A stretch of 64,000 nucleotides of DNA from Pseudoneobacillus sp042683745 (GCF_042683745.1 NZ_JBHUJX010000012.1:248001-312000); one strand, 5' to 3'. Counted from the stretch's first letter, positions 37,155 through 46,571 are shown. Notes: generated by a model not told the origin, from the letters alone. Translations and numbers: made by a program.

Positions 37155-37212
37155 TTTACTTCAATAAGCAACGGATATTCTCCTTCATGAAGAATATCCC
37201 CTTTTACTTTAC
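37150..37212. repeat. Intergenic hairpin repeat copy bordering the GNAT fragment
   Basis: ACTTTACTTCAATAAGCAAC, 9-bp stem GGATATTCT / AGAATATCC (37173-37199), then CCTTTTACTTTACTAAAAC. No gene lies between it and the chemoreceptor gene. Confidence 0.75.
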
Positions 37213-37559
37213 TAAAACATAGTTAATAACCACTTACTGTTTTGTATCTTCAACAAGGAGATTAGCTATTTATTTTAGTAAAGTATAATACACGTAATTC
37301 AGAAATGAACTAATACATTTCCTTTGTAGTTTTTAGTCTAAAAGTTTCACTATTTATATATCAGTTGATAAGAAGTCATCATTTCTAATACAGAATTACT
37401 ACTTATCCCTTAAAATCTGTCGTGAATTGTCAAGTGATTGTAGTTATTGTCTGAAAATGGCGATTTTTTAATAGAGCAAAGGTCCTGAAATAACCTCATA
37501 ATAAAAGTACGAAATTGAAATAATTACTAGAGTCACAATTTCATTTGGAGGTGTAATAT
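37213..37559. other. Intergenic, 5' region of the chemoreceptor gene
   Basis: No gene seen. TTGGAGGTG 5-6 bases before the ATG at 37560 is the chemoreceptor SD. No sigma-D promoter could be confidently placed. Confidence 0.4.
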
Positions 37560-39614
37560 ATGTCTATTAAAAGCAAATTTACAATTATGATTTTGTTGTT
37601 TTCTTCTATATTAGTTGGATTATTTGCAACAATTCTTTATATCCAAGAAAGTAAAACCCAACATAAGATTGAAAATACTACAAGTGTTATGACTGACAAT
37701 TCAAACAAAGACGTTGAAAGACAACTCATGGAGATTTCCTCAATGATTTCTAACTCTGTAGTTACTACTGAATCGGAAATAGATAAGAGCATGTTAAATG
37801 CAGCCTATTTACTTCAAGGAAAGGATGGTATTAGTTCCCTCACACTTCCTGATTTAGAACGAATAAATAATCAAACAGGAATGAGTGATCTTTACCTGAC
37901 CGATTCTTCTGGGAACTTTACCTTATCCACAGAGACAAGTGCCGTGGGGATGAATCTATTTTCTATTTGGGATGGCTATCGAATGCTTTTGAATGGTGAA
38001 GCAATGTCGTTACCATCAACTTTGAAAATTAAAGTAGAAACAGGTGAGATATTTAAGTTTATGGCGATCCCTCGCCTTGATGGAAAAGGAATTGTTCAAA
38101 CGGCTGTTAACGCAACCTCGTTTGAAAAGAATTTACAACAATACATTACAGAACAAAATGGGGTTGAAGCGATATACCTAGTAGACACTGCTAACACAGT
38201 TTTAACTGAAAATTTAAAGGAAGAATACCCATCAATCTGGGACAAGGGATCAATTATTGACGACTCACATATAAAACAGGTGTTTGAATCAGGTACCTAT
38301 AAAATAAATTTTAAAGGAAACAATGCAAATATTTATTTTCCTGTAAAATCTCAAAATTCAGTTCCATATGTTTTATATTTAACTATTAATACTGTGCCTT
38401 ATTTTACAAATACAGAGATCGCAACAACTACACTCGAGAGTGTGAATCAAGAGTTACATAAAGCTATACAACTTTCTATTGGTTCTTCCATTTTAATTTC
38501 TCTAATCTTATTAGTTGGGTTAATTTACATGATGAAAAAGACATTGGGGCGCTTAGTGGTTCTTTCGAACTCTGCACTGGAAGTTGCATCAGGAAATTTA
38601 CAATTAATAGACATTGATTCCTCCCAAAACGATGAGATTGGAAAATTAACTCTAACTTTTAATCAGATGAAAAACCATCTGTATGCAATCATTAGCCAAT
38701 TAAAAGACACTACCGTTCACCTTGCTAGTTCTGCGGAAGAGCTTTCTGCAAGTACGGAACAGTGCTCGAATGCTAGTGAACAAGTGGCTGTTACAATAGA
38801 AACCGTAGCAAGTGGGTCTGAAAAGCAAAGCAAGGTAGCTAAACAAAGTGAAATAGAATTAGAGGCAATTTTAATCGGCATTGAAAAAGTGACAAAAGAT
38901 GCTCAAACCATTTCCGCCACTTCTAATCATGCCATGAACGAAGCTAAAGAAGGAGGAATTGCTGTTCAAAAAACCGTTCAGCAACTTCATTCTATTCATA
39001 AATCAGTTAATGAATCGGACAAAAACATACAAGCACTTTCAAATCGATCTAGAGAAATAAATTCATTTGTAAAAATGATTACAGATATATCGGAACAAAC
39101 TAATTTACTTGCTTTAAATGCGGCAATTGAGGCAGCAAGGGCTGGAACACATGGTAAAGGTTTTGCGGTAGTTGCTAGCGAGGTTCGGAAACTGGCAGAA
39201 CAGGCTGGAACTTCGGCAAGTGAAATATCAAATTTGTTAAGTTTAATTTATCAAGACATTTCAAAATCAGTTTCTGGTATGGCCCTAGTGAAACAGGATG
39301 TTAATCATGGGCTTCAGCTAGGAGATGAAATGCAGAAACGTTTTTCAGCTATAATAAATGGACTTCGAAAGGTCTCTGAACAAATTAATAACATGACGAT
39401 GATAAGTAATGAGATGTCAAAGAATTCTACCAAAGTTAGTATTGCAGTAGAAGAGATGGCGATTATTTCAAAAGAAACAGCCACGAACTCTCAACAAGTT
39501 GCCGCCTCTTCTCAAGGACAGTTGGGTTCAATGGAAGAAATAGCAAGTTCAGCTATCTCTTTATCGAAGCTTGCAGATGAACTTCAAGAGGTCGTCAATA
39601 AATTCTCATTATAA
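37560..39614 (+). CDS. Methyl-accepting chemotaxis protein
   Basis: 684 residues. TM1 is at about 7-29, an extracytoplasmic Cache-like sensor domain at about 35-300 (LYLTDSSGNFTLSTET, GVEAIYLVDTANTVL), TM2 at about 305-328, HAMP at about 328-385, then a long coiled-coil signalling domain. The conserved hairpin tip is visible (EQTNLLALNAAIEAARAG, FAVVASEVRKLAEQ). It binds CheW/CheA and adjusts swimming; methylation helices flank the tip. Ligand unknown. It is monocistronic, with an SD upstream and a terminator downstream. Confidence 0.95.
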   Translation: MSIKSKFTIMILLFSSILVGLFATILYIQESKTQHKIENTTSVMTDNSNKDVERQLMEISSMISNSVVTTESEIDKSMLNAAYLLQGKDGISSLTLPDLERINNQTGMSDLYLTDSSGNFTLSTETSAVGMNLFSIWDGYRMLLNGEAMSLPSTLKIKVETGEIFKFMAIPRLDGKGIVQTAVNATSFEKNLQQYITEQNGVEAIYLVDTANTVLTENLKEEYPSIWDKGSIIDDSHIKQVFESGTYKINFKGNNANIYFPVKSQNSVPYVLYLTINTVPYFTNTEIATTTLESVNQELHKAIQLSIGSSILISLILLVGLIYMMKKTLGRLVVLSNSALEVASGNLQLIDIDSSQNDEIGKLTLTFNQMKNHLYAIISQLKDTTVHLASSAEELSASTEQCSNASEQVAVTIETVASGSEKQSKVAKQSEIELEAILIGIEKVTKDAQTISATSNHAMNEAKEGGIAVQKTVQQLHSIHKSVNESDKNIQALSNRSREINSFVKMITDISEQTNLLALNAAIEAARAGTHGKGFAVVASEVRKLAEQAGTSASEISNLLSLIYQDISKSVSGMALVKQDVNHGLQLGDEMQKRFSAIINGLRKVSEQINNMTMISNEMSKNSTKVSIAVEEMAIISKETATNSQQVAASSQGQLGSMEEIASSAISLSKLADELQEVVNKFSL

Positions 39615-39656
39615 GTAAAATTTTATGAAATCACATACTAATTGAAATAGAAAACC

Positions 39657-39695
39657 GAGGTACTTTTCCGTGAAGGATTAGTACCTCATTTTATT
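39657..39695 (+). terminator. Terminator after the chemoreceptor gene
   Basis: Stem GAGGTACT / AGTACCTC extended by TTCC/GGA, then ATTTTATTT. Confidence 0.85.
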
Positions 39696-39869
39696 TAATG
39701 GCACTTTAGCATCAGGTATTTTAAGTTTCCTCGTACAATTTTCATACTGTGAAAGCATTTTAATGGATGTTTGACTAAATCAAGGTAACGTTTTCTAGTA
39801 ACGGATTAGGTTAATTGTGTTAGGTATTAGTAGGCGAATGATCTGAATGCAAGATTGTGATGAGATGTA

Positions 39870-39930
39870 CTAAACAAACGGGTGCATTAAAAGAAAAAGC
39901 GATCCTTCGTTTTAGAAGAATCGCATCTAT
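39870..39930 (-). repeat. Intergenic hairpin repeat copy (GCGATC type, inverted)
   Basis: ACTAAACAAACGGGTGCATT then 10-bp stem GCGATCCTTC / GAAGAATCGC (39899-39924). Confidence 0.7.
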
Positions 39931-40020
39931 CGTAGAGTTTTTCACGGTTTGGAGCCATTATCATTATAAAAAAACGAACGGTTTGAATGAAATTCGTAAA
40001 TATATAATTGCACTTTTAAT

Positions 40021-40557
40021 TTAAATATTTACAGAAGTTTTTGTGCCATTCCCGATTGAATAATCAAGCCAAAGTATGGCAACGCCTGCAAGTGGTTGTG
40101 CAATAAAAGATCCATTTGGGATAAAATCAAGTACTGTTACAATGATAAGTAGAATAGCGGGCAAACGAAGAAGGACACCTTTTATTGTAGTCCAAAGACC
40201 AAATAATAAAAGACCAATAAAGAAAGGATACAATGAAAGAGTAATACAAGTCATTAACAATGAGGGAGGATTTTCTAAAATTGCTGGATCAGATTTTTCT
40301 AATAAAGGTACTATAAAGGAAACCACCCAGGCATGACCTGCCCACATTATAGCACCGAAGAAAGTTAATAAGAAAATAATGAAACCAATTGTACCAAATT
40401 CTTTCGCCTGATATAGATACACTCCAACGAGTCCTAATACGAGAAAAAGCATACTAATTAAATCCACATATGAACCAAACGCATCCATCGAAATGTTATA
40501 CCATAAGGATAAAGAAACAGTGAGTATGCCTGCAATGATAGAACACAAAGCAGTCAA
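40021..40557 (-). CDS. Six-TM-like membrane protein, copy 2, with a damaged 5' end
   Basis: 178 residues, paralogue of the product of 10198-10755. Upstream, the SD GGAGGTG and a GTG at 40581 match the start region of the paralogue, but codon 5 is TAG (40567-40569) where the paralogue has TCA (Ser). Translation may resume at the TTG at 40557, without an SD of its own, losing only the first few residues of TM1. All other TM segments are intact. Either a recent pseudogene or an N-terminally shortened protein. Confidence 0.6.
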   Translation of the reverse strand: MTALCSIIAGILTVSLSLWYNISMDAFGSYVDLISMLFLVLGLVGVYLYQAKEFGTIGFIIFLLTFFGAIMWAGHAWVVSFIVPLLEKSDPAILENPPSLLMTCITLSLYPFFIGLLLFGLWTTIKGVLLRLPAILLIIVTVLDFIPNGSFIAQPLAGVAILWLDYSIGNGTKTSVNI

Positions 40558-40930
40558 CCGAATAAACTAAGATATATTCACTCGCTACACCTCCATAATT
40601 GTTCCCTTACCAAAATGTGCTTCTAACAAACTTATAGAGCGTTTCCCTCCTACTCCAAAGATTATATATAATCCCATTGTATTAAGTTTATCACCTAAAT
40701 TTGAACAATTTGTTTCAAACCAAACCCATTTTTTACACAGTTAAAAAAGATTCTATTTATAAAACCACAACTTAATTACTTTTTTTCTTATTTCCTTTTT
40801 GTTCTTATTAAACTATCCCGCCTCTTTAGTTGAATAACAAAATCAGTCGCTAATGGTTTCGTTAAAGGATTATTTCCACTGAATTAAGAATATAAAGTAA
40901 TAAAAGTCTGAAAAATTGGAGAGTGGAAAC

Positions 40931-41416
40931 ATGATTCATGATATAAAGGAATATGTAAAATATTTAGATGGGATTCATAAACGAACGATGCAATATGTAA
41001 AAGCAATACCTAATGAACTCCTAGATTGGAAGCCTTCTGAAGATAAATTTTCTACAGGTGATTTATTACGACATATCGCCTCATCTCGGTTAATGTTTCT
41101 AGGTATATTTGAACATGGTTCGTGGACATACACAGGACATGATACTAGTAAGGGAGCTTCTCTTGAGGATATTTCAAATTATTTAGAGGCATGTCAGATT
41201 AAATTAACAGAGGGTCTATTAAAAGTTGACAACAATGCATTGACAAAAAAGGTTTTAACCCTTCATGGTCATGAAGTTAGTGTTTGGAGAATACTTATGG
41301 CAATTCCAGAACATGAAATCCATCATCGCGGACAAATCTCTAGTTATTTGCAAATAAACAAAATTGAACCTCCTCAAATTTTCGGATTAAAAATCGAGCA
41401 AGTTAAAACATTATGA
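40931..41416 (+). CDS. DinB-family protein, intact copy B
   Basis: 161 residues. The four-helix DinB fold has the first metal ligand in LLRHIASSRLM (His near 48) and the last pair in PEHEIHHRGQISSYL (His near 133 and 137). The start at 40931 has GGAGAGTGG four bases upstream; an in-frame TTG at 40916 is less likely. Copy A at 23921 is a frameshifted duplicate. The family includes metal-dependent thiol transferases; no substrate can be assigned. Confidence 0.85.
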   Translation: MIHDIKEYVKYLDGIHKRTMQYVKAIPNELLDWKPSEDKFSTGDLLRHIASSRLMFLGIFEHGSWTYTGHDTSKGASLEDISNYLEACQIKLTEGLLKVDNNALTKKVLTLHGHEVSVWRILMAIPEHEIHHRGQISSYLQINKIEPPQIFGLKIEQVKTL

Positions 41417-41425
41417 TTTTAAGAA

Positions 41426-41465
41426 AAAGCTTTGGACATCATCGTCTATCCAAAGCTTTATTTTA
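41426..41465 (+). terminator. Terminator after DinB copy B
   Basis: Same 11-bp stem as copy A (AAAGCTTTGGA / TCCAAAGCTTT) followed by ATTTTATG. Confidence 0.85.
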
Positions 41466-41474
41466 TGTCTTGTT

Positions 41475-41563
41475 ACACTATACTGCCCTTTAGTTCCATA
41501 AAAAAAGAGATCGCATTACACGATCCGGTTGTGCTACAAAAGATCCTAGTTAGTTGCATAAGG
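41475..41563. repeat. Intergenic hairpin repeat copy
   Basis: ACACTATACTGCCCTTTAGT, TCCATAAAAAAAGAGATCGC, ACACGATCCGG, then AGATCCTAGTTAGTTGCATA and AGG. Confidence 0.7.
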
Positions 41564-41690
41564 TTAACCTAATTTCCTCAATAGTACTCAATTTTAAACT
41601 TAAAAAAGGGCTAAATCCTCCTGAATCTAAGCTCCCTATAATTATGTAAATTAAAAAATCATAAATTCTTATATAATTTGACCAAAAGTC

Positions 41691-41870
41691 TTACCTAGTC
41701 AAAACATAATAAATAACGTAGAACCAACTAAAGATTCCGTGAATTATTGCCCAGAGAACTGATTTATGAATACTCCAAGATATTGTAATGGCTAAAGCAG
41801 AACCAAAAGTAATTGTACTTTTAGAACCAACTGGAACATTAAATCTTTTTTCTGCTTTCCTTTCTTTCAT
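41691..41870 (-). CDS. 59-residue two-TM membrane protein
   Basis: Reads MKERKAEKRFNVPVGSKSTI, then two hydrophobic stretches (TFGSALAITISW and LWAIIHGIFSWFYVIYYVL). A basic N-terminus followed by a TM pair suggests an integral protein with a cytoplasmic N-terminus. GGGGGTTGGGG lies just before the ATG. The start of the mature pattern RFNVPVGSKSTI looks like a known kind of small Bacillus membrane protein, but I cannot name the family. Confidence 0.6.
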   Translation of the reverse strand: MKERKAEKRFNVPVGSKSTITFGSALAITISWSIHKSVLWAIIHGIFSWFYVIYYVLTR

Positions 41871-41980
41871 ACCCCAACCCCCATTTTCTATGAACTTGCA
41901 TCTCTTTTCTATATGTTAATGTCTATTCTTCATTGAAAAGGTTATTCCCTTAAACCATTAATATTCTGAAAATTGCATTT

Positions 41981-42075
41981 CCAACTAACATGTCCATTAG
42001 TTCCTAACAAAATAAATAGCGATCTGCAAGCGCAGATCGCTGTCTAAGTAAACTCATGCCTTCGTTAGTTAAATC
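41981..42075. repeat. Intergenic hairpin repeat copy (AGCGATC type, intact hairpin)
   Basis: CCAACTAACATGTCCATTAG, perfect 10-bp stem AGCGATCTGC / GCAGATCGCT (42018-42041), then AACTCATGCCTTCGTTAGTT. Shares its layout with the decayed copy at 7596-7694. Confidence 0.85.
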
Positions 42076-42080
42076 AATCT

Positions 42081-42212
42081 TCAACTAAACTGCTTCTTTA
42101 CTCCTGAAGGAATGAAAATAAGCCAAAAATAAACAAGTTAGTATAAAAACTTGTTTATTTTTGGTTTAATGAGATCCTGCTTATGAAGGATAGCTCTCCG
42201 TTAGTTACATAA
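42081..42212. repeat. Intergenic hairpin repeat copy (AGCCAAAAATAAACAAG type), tandem to the previous one
   Basis: CAACTAAACTGCTTCTTTAC, 19-bp stem AGCCAAAAATAAACAAGTT against AACTTGTTTATTTTTGGTT (42121-42166), small stem ATCCTGCTT / GAAGGAT, right end AGCTCTCCGTTAGTT. Confidence 0.85.
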
Positions 42213-42341
42213 CGTTTATTTCTTTTTTGTGTCAAAACACTTCGTATCGATTATTAAAAACATAGTAAAATTGAAAAGCCAATTTTTAGGAATACCAAAA
42301 GCTTGATTGCTTCATATTTGTACATTTTCAGAAGGACCTTC

Positions 42342-43346
42342 TTAGAAGAGGTTCTCAGGAATTTTCAGCATTTCCTCTTTTGTTAAGGTTTCGCTAGATA
42401 GGAAATATTTCGTTTTTTTACCATCTCGTTCTTCAATCCAAGTAATACTTTTAGAATCACCATGATTAATATATACAGCTTCCGAATCTCTTACATTTAT
42501 TTTAGTAACTTCAACCACTTTATCTAAATCAGGAAATTCCATTCCGTCTGCTTGCTGACCAAAGGTTAACCAAAGAGTGAAGTTTGAGTTATTATTTTTG
42601 TATTTAAACCACAATCCGGATACTTCATCAGTTACTGGCAGGTCTTTTATAACAATTGGGTTTCCAGTTCTTTTGGCTTCCTCCACCAATGACTCACTAT
42701 CATATTCACCTATTCTATATGAAATGCTACCTTCACTAAATTGATACTCATTGATGGTTTCACGGGGCAGTTTAATATCTTCTCCTTTTCGCCAATCAGA
42801 CTGATCCTTACGTAAAGGTAGATAGGTATATTCTTCAATCGTTTTAATCTTAATTTCATTTTCTATTAATTCTAAACTTGTTATAGAAACCGGTTTTTGG
42901 ATTACTGTTGTTAAATTATAAGGTTTTCCTTCTGTTCTCATTACCCCAGGATTACTTTCTCTAATATAAACCGCTCTAACTTCTCCATTCTTGGTATTAT
43001 TTCTTATTTCTTCAAGTTCTTTTTCAATATCTAGATCAGATGCAATTTGATCTGTTATCGGGTGATGTGTCTTAACCTCAGCTACTTCTTTTCCTTTATG
43101 GAAGAGCTTAATAATGGGCTCTGCATATTGAGCTGCGATTGGAGATACAGTAACACCTATTGAAAGACAAATCAAAGCGATTGCAAAAGTAACACCTAGC
43201 TTATACCTAACGACGGGCATTTTAAATCGACGGTTTATCTTTTTAGTCTCAATTTTTAAGAAAATATGTTCTTTGGCCTCATTTGTAAAAGGTACCAACT
43301 CGTCTAAAATCTTAGTGGTTTCCTTCAATTCCTTTTGAATATCCAC
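42342..43346 (-). CDS. Anti-sigma factor-like membrane protein (cognate of the ECF sigma factor upstream)
   Basis: 334 residues: a cytoplasmic N-terminal region (about 1-45), one TM segment (LGVTFAIALICLSIGVTVS, about 50-70) and an extracytoplasmic beta-rich domain (about 75-334). This is the layout of the DUF4179-type anti-sigma partners, though the outer domain is only loosely similar. The start overlaps the end of the sigma gene by 35 bases, so the two are translationally coupled. It presumably holds the sigma factor at the membrane until an envelope signal is sensed. Confidence 0.8.
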   Translation of the reverse strand: MDIQKELKETTKILDELVPFTNEAKEHIFLKIETKKINRRFKMPVVRYKLGVTFAIALICLSIGVTVSPIAAQYAEPIIKLFHKGKEVAEVKTHHPITDQIASDLDIEKELEEIRNNTKNGEVRAVYIRESNPGVMRTEGKPYNLTTVIQKPVSITSLELIENEIKIKTIEEYTYLPLRKDQSDWRKGEDIKLPRETINEYQFSEGSISYRIGEYDSESLVEEAKRTGNPIVIKDLPVTDEVSGLWFKYKNNNSNFTLWLTFGQQADGMEFPDLDKVVEVTKINVRDSEAVYINHGDSKSITWIEERDGKKTKYFLSSETLTKEEMLKIPENLF

Positions 43347-43869
43347 AAAAACTCAACCCTTCCATATGATATAGTTTCTTCAATTTGTCTAAACCACGTC
43401 TTAATCGTGTATAAACTGTATTTTTAGATAAACCTAAAATTTCCATCACATCAGAAATGGGTTTGTCTTCTATGTAATGTAGGTAAATAGGAGCTCGATA
43501 TTTTTCTGGGAGTGTTAGCACTAGATGGATTAATTCGTTTTGGCTACTTTTATTGATTACTAGTTCTTCGGTCGTTTGTTCGTAACTACGTGTAAATTGC
43601 TCAATAATAGACTTCTTAGCTCTTCTTAGCGTATTAACCCGAATATAATCTTTACAGTGGTTCACCGCAATTCGGTATAACCAGGTGGAATAACTTGAGC
43701 CACCAGAAAACTGATCTAGTTTTTGATAGCATTTTACGAATATATCTTGAGTTAAATCTTCTGTTTCATGGCTGTTTTTTACGTAAGTGTATACTAGACG
43801 GTTTATACTTTGCCCATACTGCTCCACTAGATCGGAAATAATTTTCTTTTTGATTAGCTCTTCTTCCAT
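43312..43869 (-). CDS. ECF-type RNA polymerase sigma factor (pair 1)
   Basis: 185 residues from the ATG at 43869 (AAAGGAGGT ten bases upstream). Region 2 is clear: INRLVYTYVKNSHETEDLTQ, DIFVKCYQKLDQF, STWLYRIAVNHCKD. Region 4 ends in ISDVMEILGLSKNTVYTRLR, the HTH that reads the -35 box. It belongs to the SigW/SigM/SigV-like group by pattern. Overlap with the downstream anti-sigma gene indicates a self-contained module. Confidence 0.92.
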   Translation of the reverse strand: MEEELIKKKIISDLVEQYGQSINRLVYTYVKNSHETEDLTQDIFVKCYQKLDQFSGGSSYSTWLYRIAVNHCKDYIRVNTLRRAKKSIIEQFTRSYEQTTEELVINKSSQNELIHLVLTLPEKYRAPIYLHYIEDKPISDVMEILGLSKNTVYTRLRRGLDKLKKLYHMEGLSFCGYSKGIEGNH

Positions 43870-43975
43870 AGATGTTTCTACCTCCTTTCTAATTTCTCCA
43901 TTACTTAGACGAATGAGATATTCGTTATTGTTCAAATTGTAAATAATTTTTCCTAAAGTCTTTTAATGGCATGAA

Positions 43976-44030
43976 GTGAACTCCCCATTTAGTTCAATAA
44001 GAAAAGCTACCTTCTGGCAGCCTGCTGTTA
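43976..44030. repeat. Intergenic hairpin repeat copy
   Basis: GTGAACTCCCCATTTAGTTC and AATAAG, then AGCTACCTTCTGGCAGCCTG. Confidence 0.6.
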
Positions 44031-44124
44031 ATATGTTAAGTACATTCTCTAAACAGTTAGCTTATTTCGATTTTGTGTTTATTTAAGGATATCACCTGAT
44101 AGTTGAAGAAGAATTTTATAATCG

Positions 44125-44574
44125 CTATTTCCCAATTAGCATCTCATCAATTAATTTTATCAAAGTGTCGTTTTTGGAACTTAAGATTTTATATTTTTTC
44201 TCACTATGCATTTCATCTACAACAACATATCCTCTATTGTTTATAACAATTGAATAATTGTTCGAATTATGAACTATTAAAATATCAAACGCGTTTGATT
44301 GACTTTGGATGTTCATCTCACCATAAACCCTTCGATACTTGGTCATCTCTAACAAATTTATGAAATATTCCACTTCTTCTATAATTTCGATATTTTTAAA
44401 CTCAGTATCTTTTTTTTCATCAAACCGCACTACGAAAGTTACCTTTTCTACATTTTCCAATTCAGGAAATACATTATTTGCACTTAAAGGACGAAAATAA
44501 TATATTGCACCGATAATTGCTATGGTACAAAGAAGAATTATTAGGTTCTGTATATACTTTTTTTTCTTGGTCAA
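44125..44574 (-). CDS. Hypothetical protein with a signal anchor
   Basis: 149 residues from the TTG at 44574 (GAGGGGAG before it); the longer frame to 44598 lacks a site. Very basic start (TKKKKYIQN), then one hydrophobic anchor (LIILLCTIAIIGAIYYF), then a soluble domain with beta strands and charged loops (FVVRFDEKKDTEFKNIEII). Likely membrane-anchored, domain outside. No family recognised. Confidence 0.6.
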   Translation of the reverse strand: MTKKKKYIQNLIILLCTIAIIGAIYYFRPLSANNVFPELENVEKVTFVVRFDEKKDTEFKNIEIIEEVEYFINLLEMTKYRRVYGEMNIQSQSNAFDILIVHNSNNYSIVINNRGYVVVDEMHSEKKYKILSSKNDTLIKLIDEMLIGK

Positions 44575-44698
44575 TTTATCTCCCCTCTTTGATATCAAAG
44601 CCTAAGAATGCCTTTGACACGGGATTACCATTTATTACCAATAGGGTATCAGCAAGAAACCACTTTTACAACGATAATGTTTTGAAAAATAAAAAAGA

Positions 44699-44732
44699 CC
44701 TAATCCCTCATTATTTTTAGTGAAGAATTAGG
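44699..44732 (-). terminator. Terminator of the quinone-oxidoreductase-like gene
   Basis: Stem CCTAAT / ATTAGG with an inner TCA/TGA and six U after it on the minus strand, 200 bp past the gene end. Confidence 0.5.
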
Positions 44733-44930
44733 ACATGGTTTTTAACAATAATGCCAGCGGAACAAAATAACATAATTCAATTTTTCTAATCTTATAGTTC
44801 ACAAGCTTTATTCTCAATAAATAACAACTGTTCTAAGTCTTTAGTTTGAACACTTCTTAAAGAAATCATCTTGTTTATAACTCCTTTACTAACTAGATCG
44901 ACCTAAAAATAGTTAATGATTATTTACTGA

Positions 44931-45920
44931 CTAGCTAGTTAAAAATACTTTCCCTTTAGTTATTTTAGAAGTTTCAACAACATCAATAGCTTTTTTTACT
45001 TCCGACAAGTCATACTTAGAATCTACCTTCATCAAATGCAATTTTTTATCAGCAACTAATCTTATTATGTGATTAAAAATTTCTTGCCATTTATCTACCG
45101 AGACACTTTGATTCCAATTCCGCAAATGAAATATATTTGCATTCACCCTTGCCTCTTTTACAATATCTGCCCAGTTTACTTGTTTCCCTGATAAAAGACC
45201 GATGGTGATAAAGTTCCCATTAGGACGCACACTAAATGCCAAGTCGTTTCCGGATGAACCTCCAACGGAATCAATCGCAGCATTTGCACCCATTCCATTG
45301 GTTAATTCTATAACAGTTTCATAAAGCGAAGTTTTAGAGCTATCTATCACATAGGAAGCACCGAGATAAAGTAAATCTTCTGTATATTTATTATTTCTAG
45401 TCACTGCAATCAATCGAAAACCTAAAATCTTTGATAATTGTGCAAAAATATGCCCAATAGACGATCCACATGCGTTAACCAATAAAACATCATTTGGTTT
45501 TAATTTTAAAACTTCCGTACAAATCACCCACGCTGTAACGGGATTAATATACATTTGTGATGCTGTAAAATCATCAATAAAATTAGGAATAGGAACGGCA
45601 AATTCCGACGATGTCTTAACAAACTCTTGCCATGTACCTTCCCCACGCAAAGGTAACACACGTTTACCAATAAGATTTTTAGAAACGAAAGGACCTACTT
45701 CTTCTACAATACCTACTCCCTCATACCCAGGAATATTAGGTAAAGACATTCGGTGAGAATAAGAGCCACTGATCGGTATTAAGTCAGAGGGGTTGATAGG
45801 GCGAGCTAACATTCGAACAAGGACTTCATTTTCTTTTGCTGGTTCAATACTTTTAGACTCAACTTTTAAAACATCTTTAGCACTACCAAATTCATAGAAT
45901 TTAATACATGTTGCATTCAA
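44931..45920 (-). CDS. Medium-chain dehydrogenase/quinone oxidoreductase-like protein
   Basis: 329 residues of the MDR superfamily: GroES-like N-terminal domain (NEVLVRMLARPINPSDLIPI, PGYEGVGIVEEVG) and a Rossmann domain with VNACGSSIGHIFAQLSKILG. The catalytic zinc Cys/His pattern of alcohol dehydrogenases is not evident, so it resembles NADPH-dependent quinone or 2-enoyl thioester reductases (MECR/ETR-like). TTG start with GAGGAG upstream. Substrate unknown. It stands alone between terminators and repeats. Confidence 0.85.
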   Translation of the reverse strand: MNATCIKFYEFGSAKDVLKVESKSIEPAKENEVLVRMLARPINPSDLIPISGSYSHRMSLPNIPGYEGVGIVEEVGPFVSKNLIGKRVLPLRGEGTWQEFVKTSSEFAVPIPNFIDDFTASQMYINPVTAWVICTEVLKLKPNDVLLVNACGSSIGHIFAQLSKILGFRLIAVTRNNKYTEDLLYLGASYVIDSSKTSLYETVIELTNGMGANAAIDSVGGSSGNDLAFSVRPNGNFITIGLLSGKQVNWADIVKEARVNANIFHLRNWNQSVSVDKWQEIFNHIIRLVADKKLHLMKVDSKYDLSEVKKAIDVVETSKITKGKVFLTS

Positions 45921-45978
45921 AATTATAAGTCTCCTCGAAATATATTAGATTTATTTCATTATATCACTGGAAAAGGCT

Positions 45979-46061
45979 TACTCCATTAAATAGCCCATTT
46001 CATAAAGAAAGACGCTTTCCTTTTTTCTGAAAAGCGCCATTTAATGGAGTAACTTCAATAA
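45979..46061. repeat. Intergenic hairpin repeat copy
   Basis: CTCCATTAAATAGCCCATTT, CATAAAG, hairpin GACGCTTTCC / GAAAAGCGCC, then ATTTAATGGAGTAACTTCAA and TAAG. The outer ends are themselves complementary (ACTCCATTAAAT / ATTTAATGGAGT). Confidence 0.7.
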
Positions 46062-46181
46062 GTTCTTAACCCTTAAATCATTTAATTTATCTTAAATTTA
46101 ATACATTCCGTTAGAATAAATACAATTTTTTACAAACACACTTACAAACATAAGCTATTCTTATCATTTGAGTTTGCTAAA

Positions 46182-46571
46182 TCATTTGTTCCAATAGGCT
46201 TTTGCTTCTTCCTCAAGTACTTTTAACCTTTTGTAATAATCAGGAAATTCATTAAGATGAGCCAGTGCAATTTTCCCAGTAACAATAGGATCATCGTCTG
46301 TAACATTAGTTTGACTGAATATTTTTCCATGTTCAAGCTCAGTATTTACTCCCCTCCAAAACTCATCTAAATCAAACATACTTTTATTAAAATCAATGCC
46401 TAAAAGTAAAGCGATTGCTGCTGCTTCCTTTTTGGAAAAGGATTTAACTCTATTTGTTAAACGATTATTTGTATACCAGCTCTCAATTCCGGAATATGGA
46501 TATAGGTGTTTCGAACCATAGTCATAACGGTTAATGAAGTGTCTCAAATACGGATTATTATTGTAGTACAA
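46182..46571 (-). CDS. DUF5661-family protein
   Basis: 129 residues. The signature FDLDEFWRGVNTELEHGKIF followed by TDDDPIVTGKIALAHLNEFP and DYYKRL is characteristic of DUF5661, small helical proteins of unknown function found in Bacillus and phage-related loci. The N-terminal 35 residues are Tyr/Asn-rich. TTG start preceded by GGAGCG. No operon partner. Confidence 0.75.
   Translation of the reverse strand: MYYNNNPYLRHFINRYDYGSKHLYPYSGIESWYTNNRLTNRVKSFSKKEAAAIALLLGIDFNKSMFDLDEFWRGVNTELEHGKIFSQTNVTDDDPIVTGKIALAHLNEFPDYYKRLKVLEEEAKAYWNK

Larger units (their letters stand above)
40871..41475. repeat. Duplicated DinB block, copy B (pair with 23865-24462)
   Basis: Same promoter region (CCACTGAATTAAGAATATAA), gene and terminator as copy A. 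It begins after an end motif (CTCTTTAGTTGAATAAC) and ends at another. Confidence 0.85.

Noticed and set aside
41981..42212. CRISPR-like array from tandem repeats
   Set aside because: Units are hairpins with shared ends but different lengths and no regular direct-repeat/spacer spacing, and no cas genes are near.
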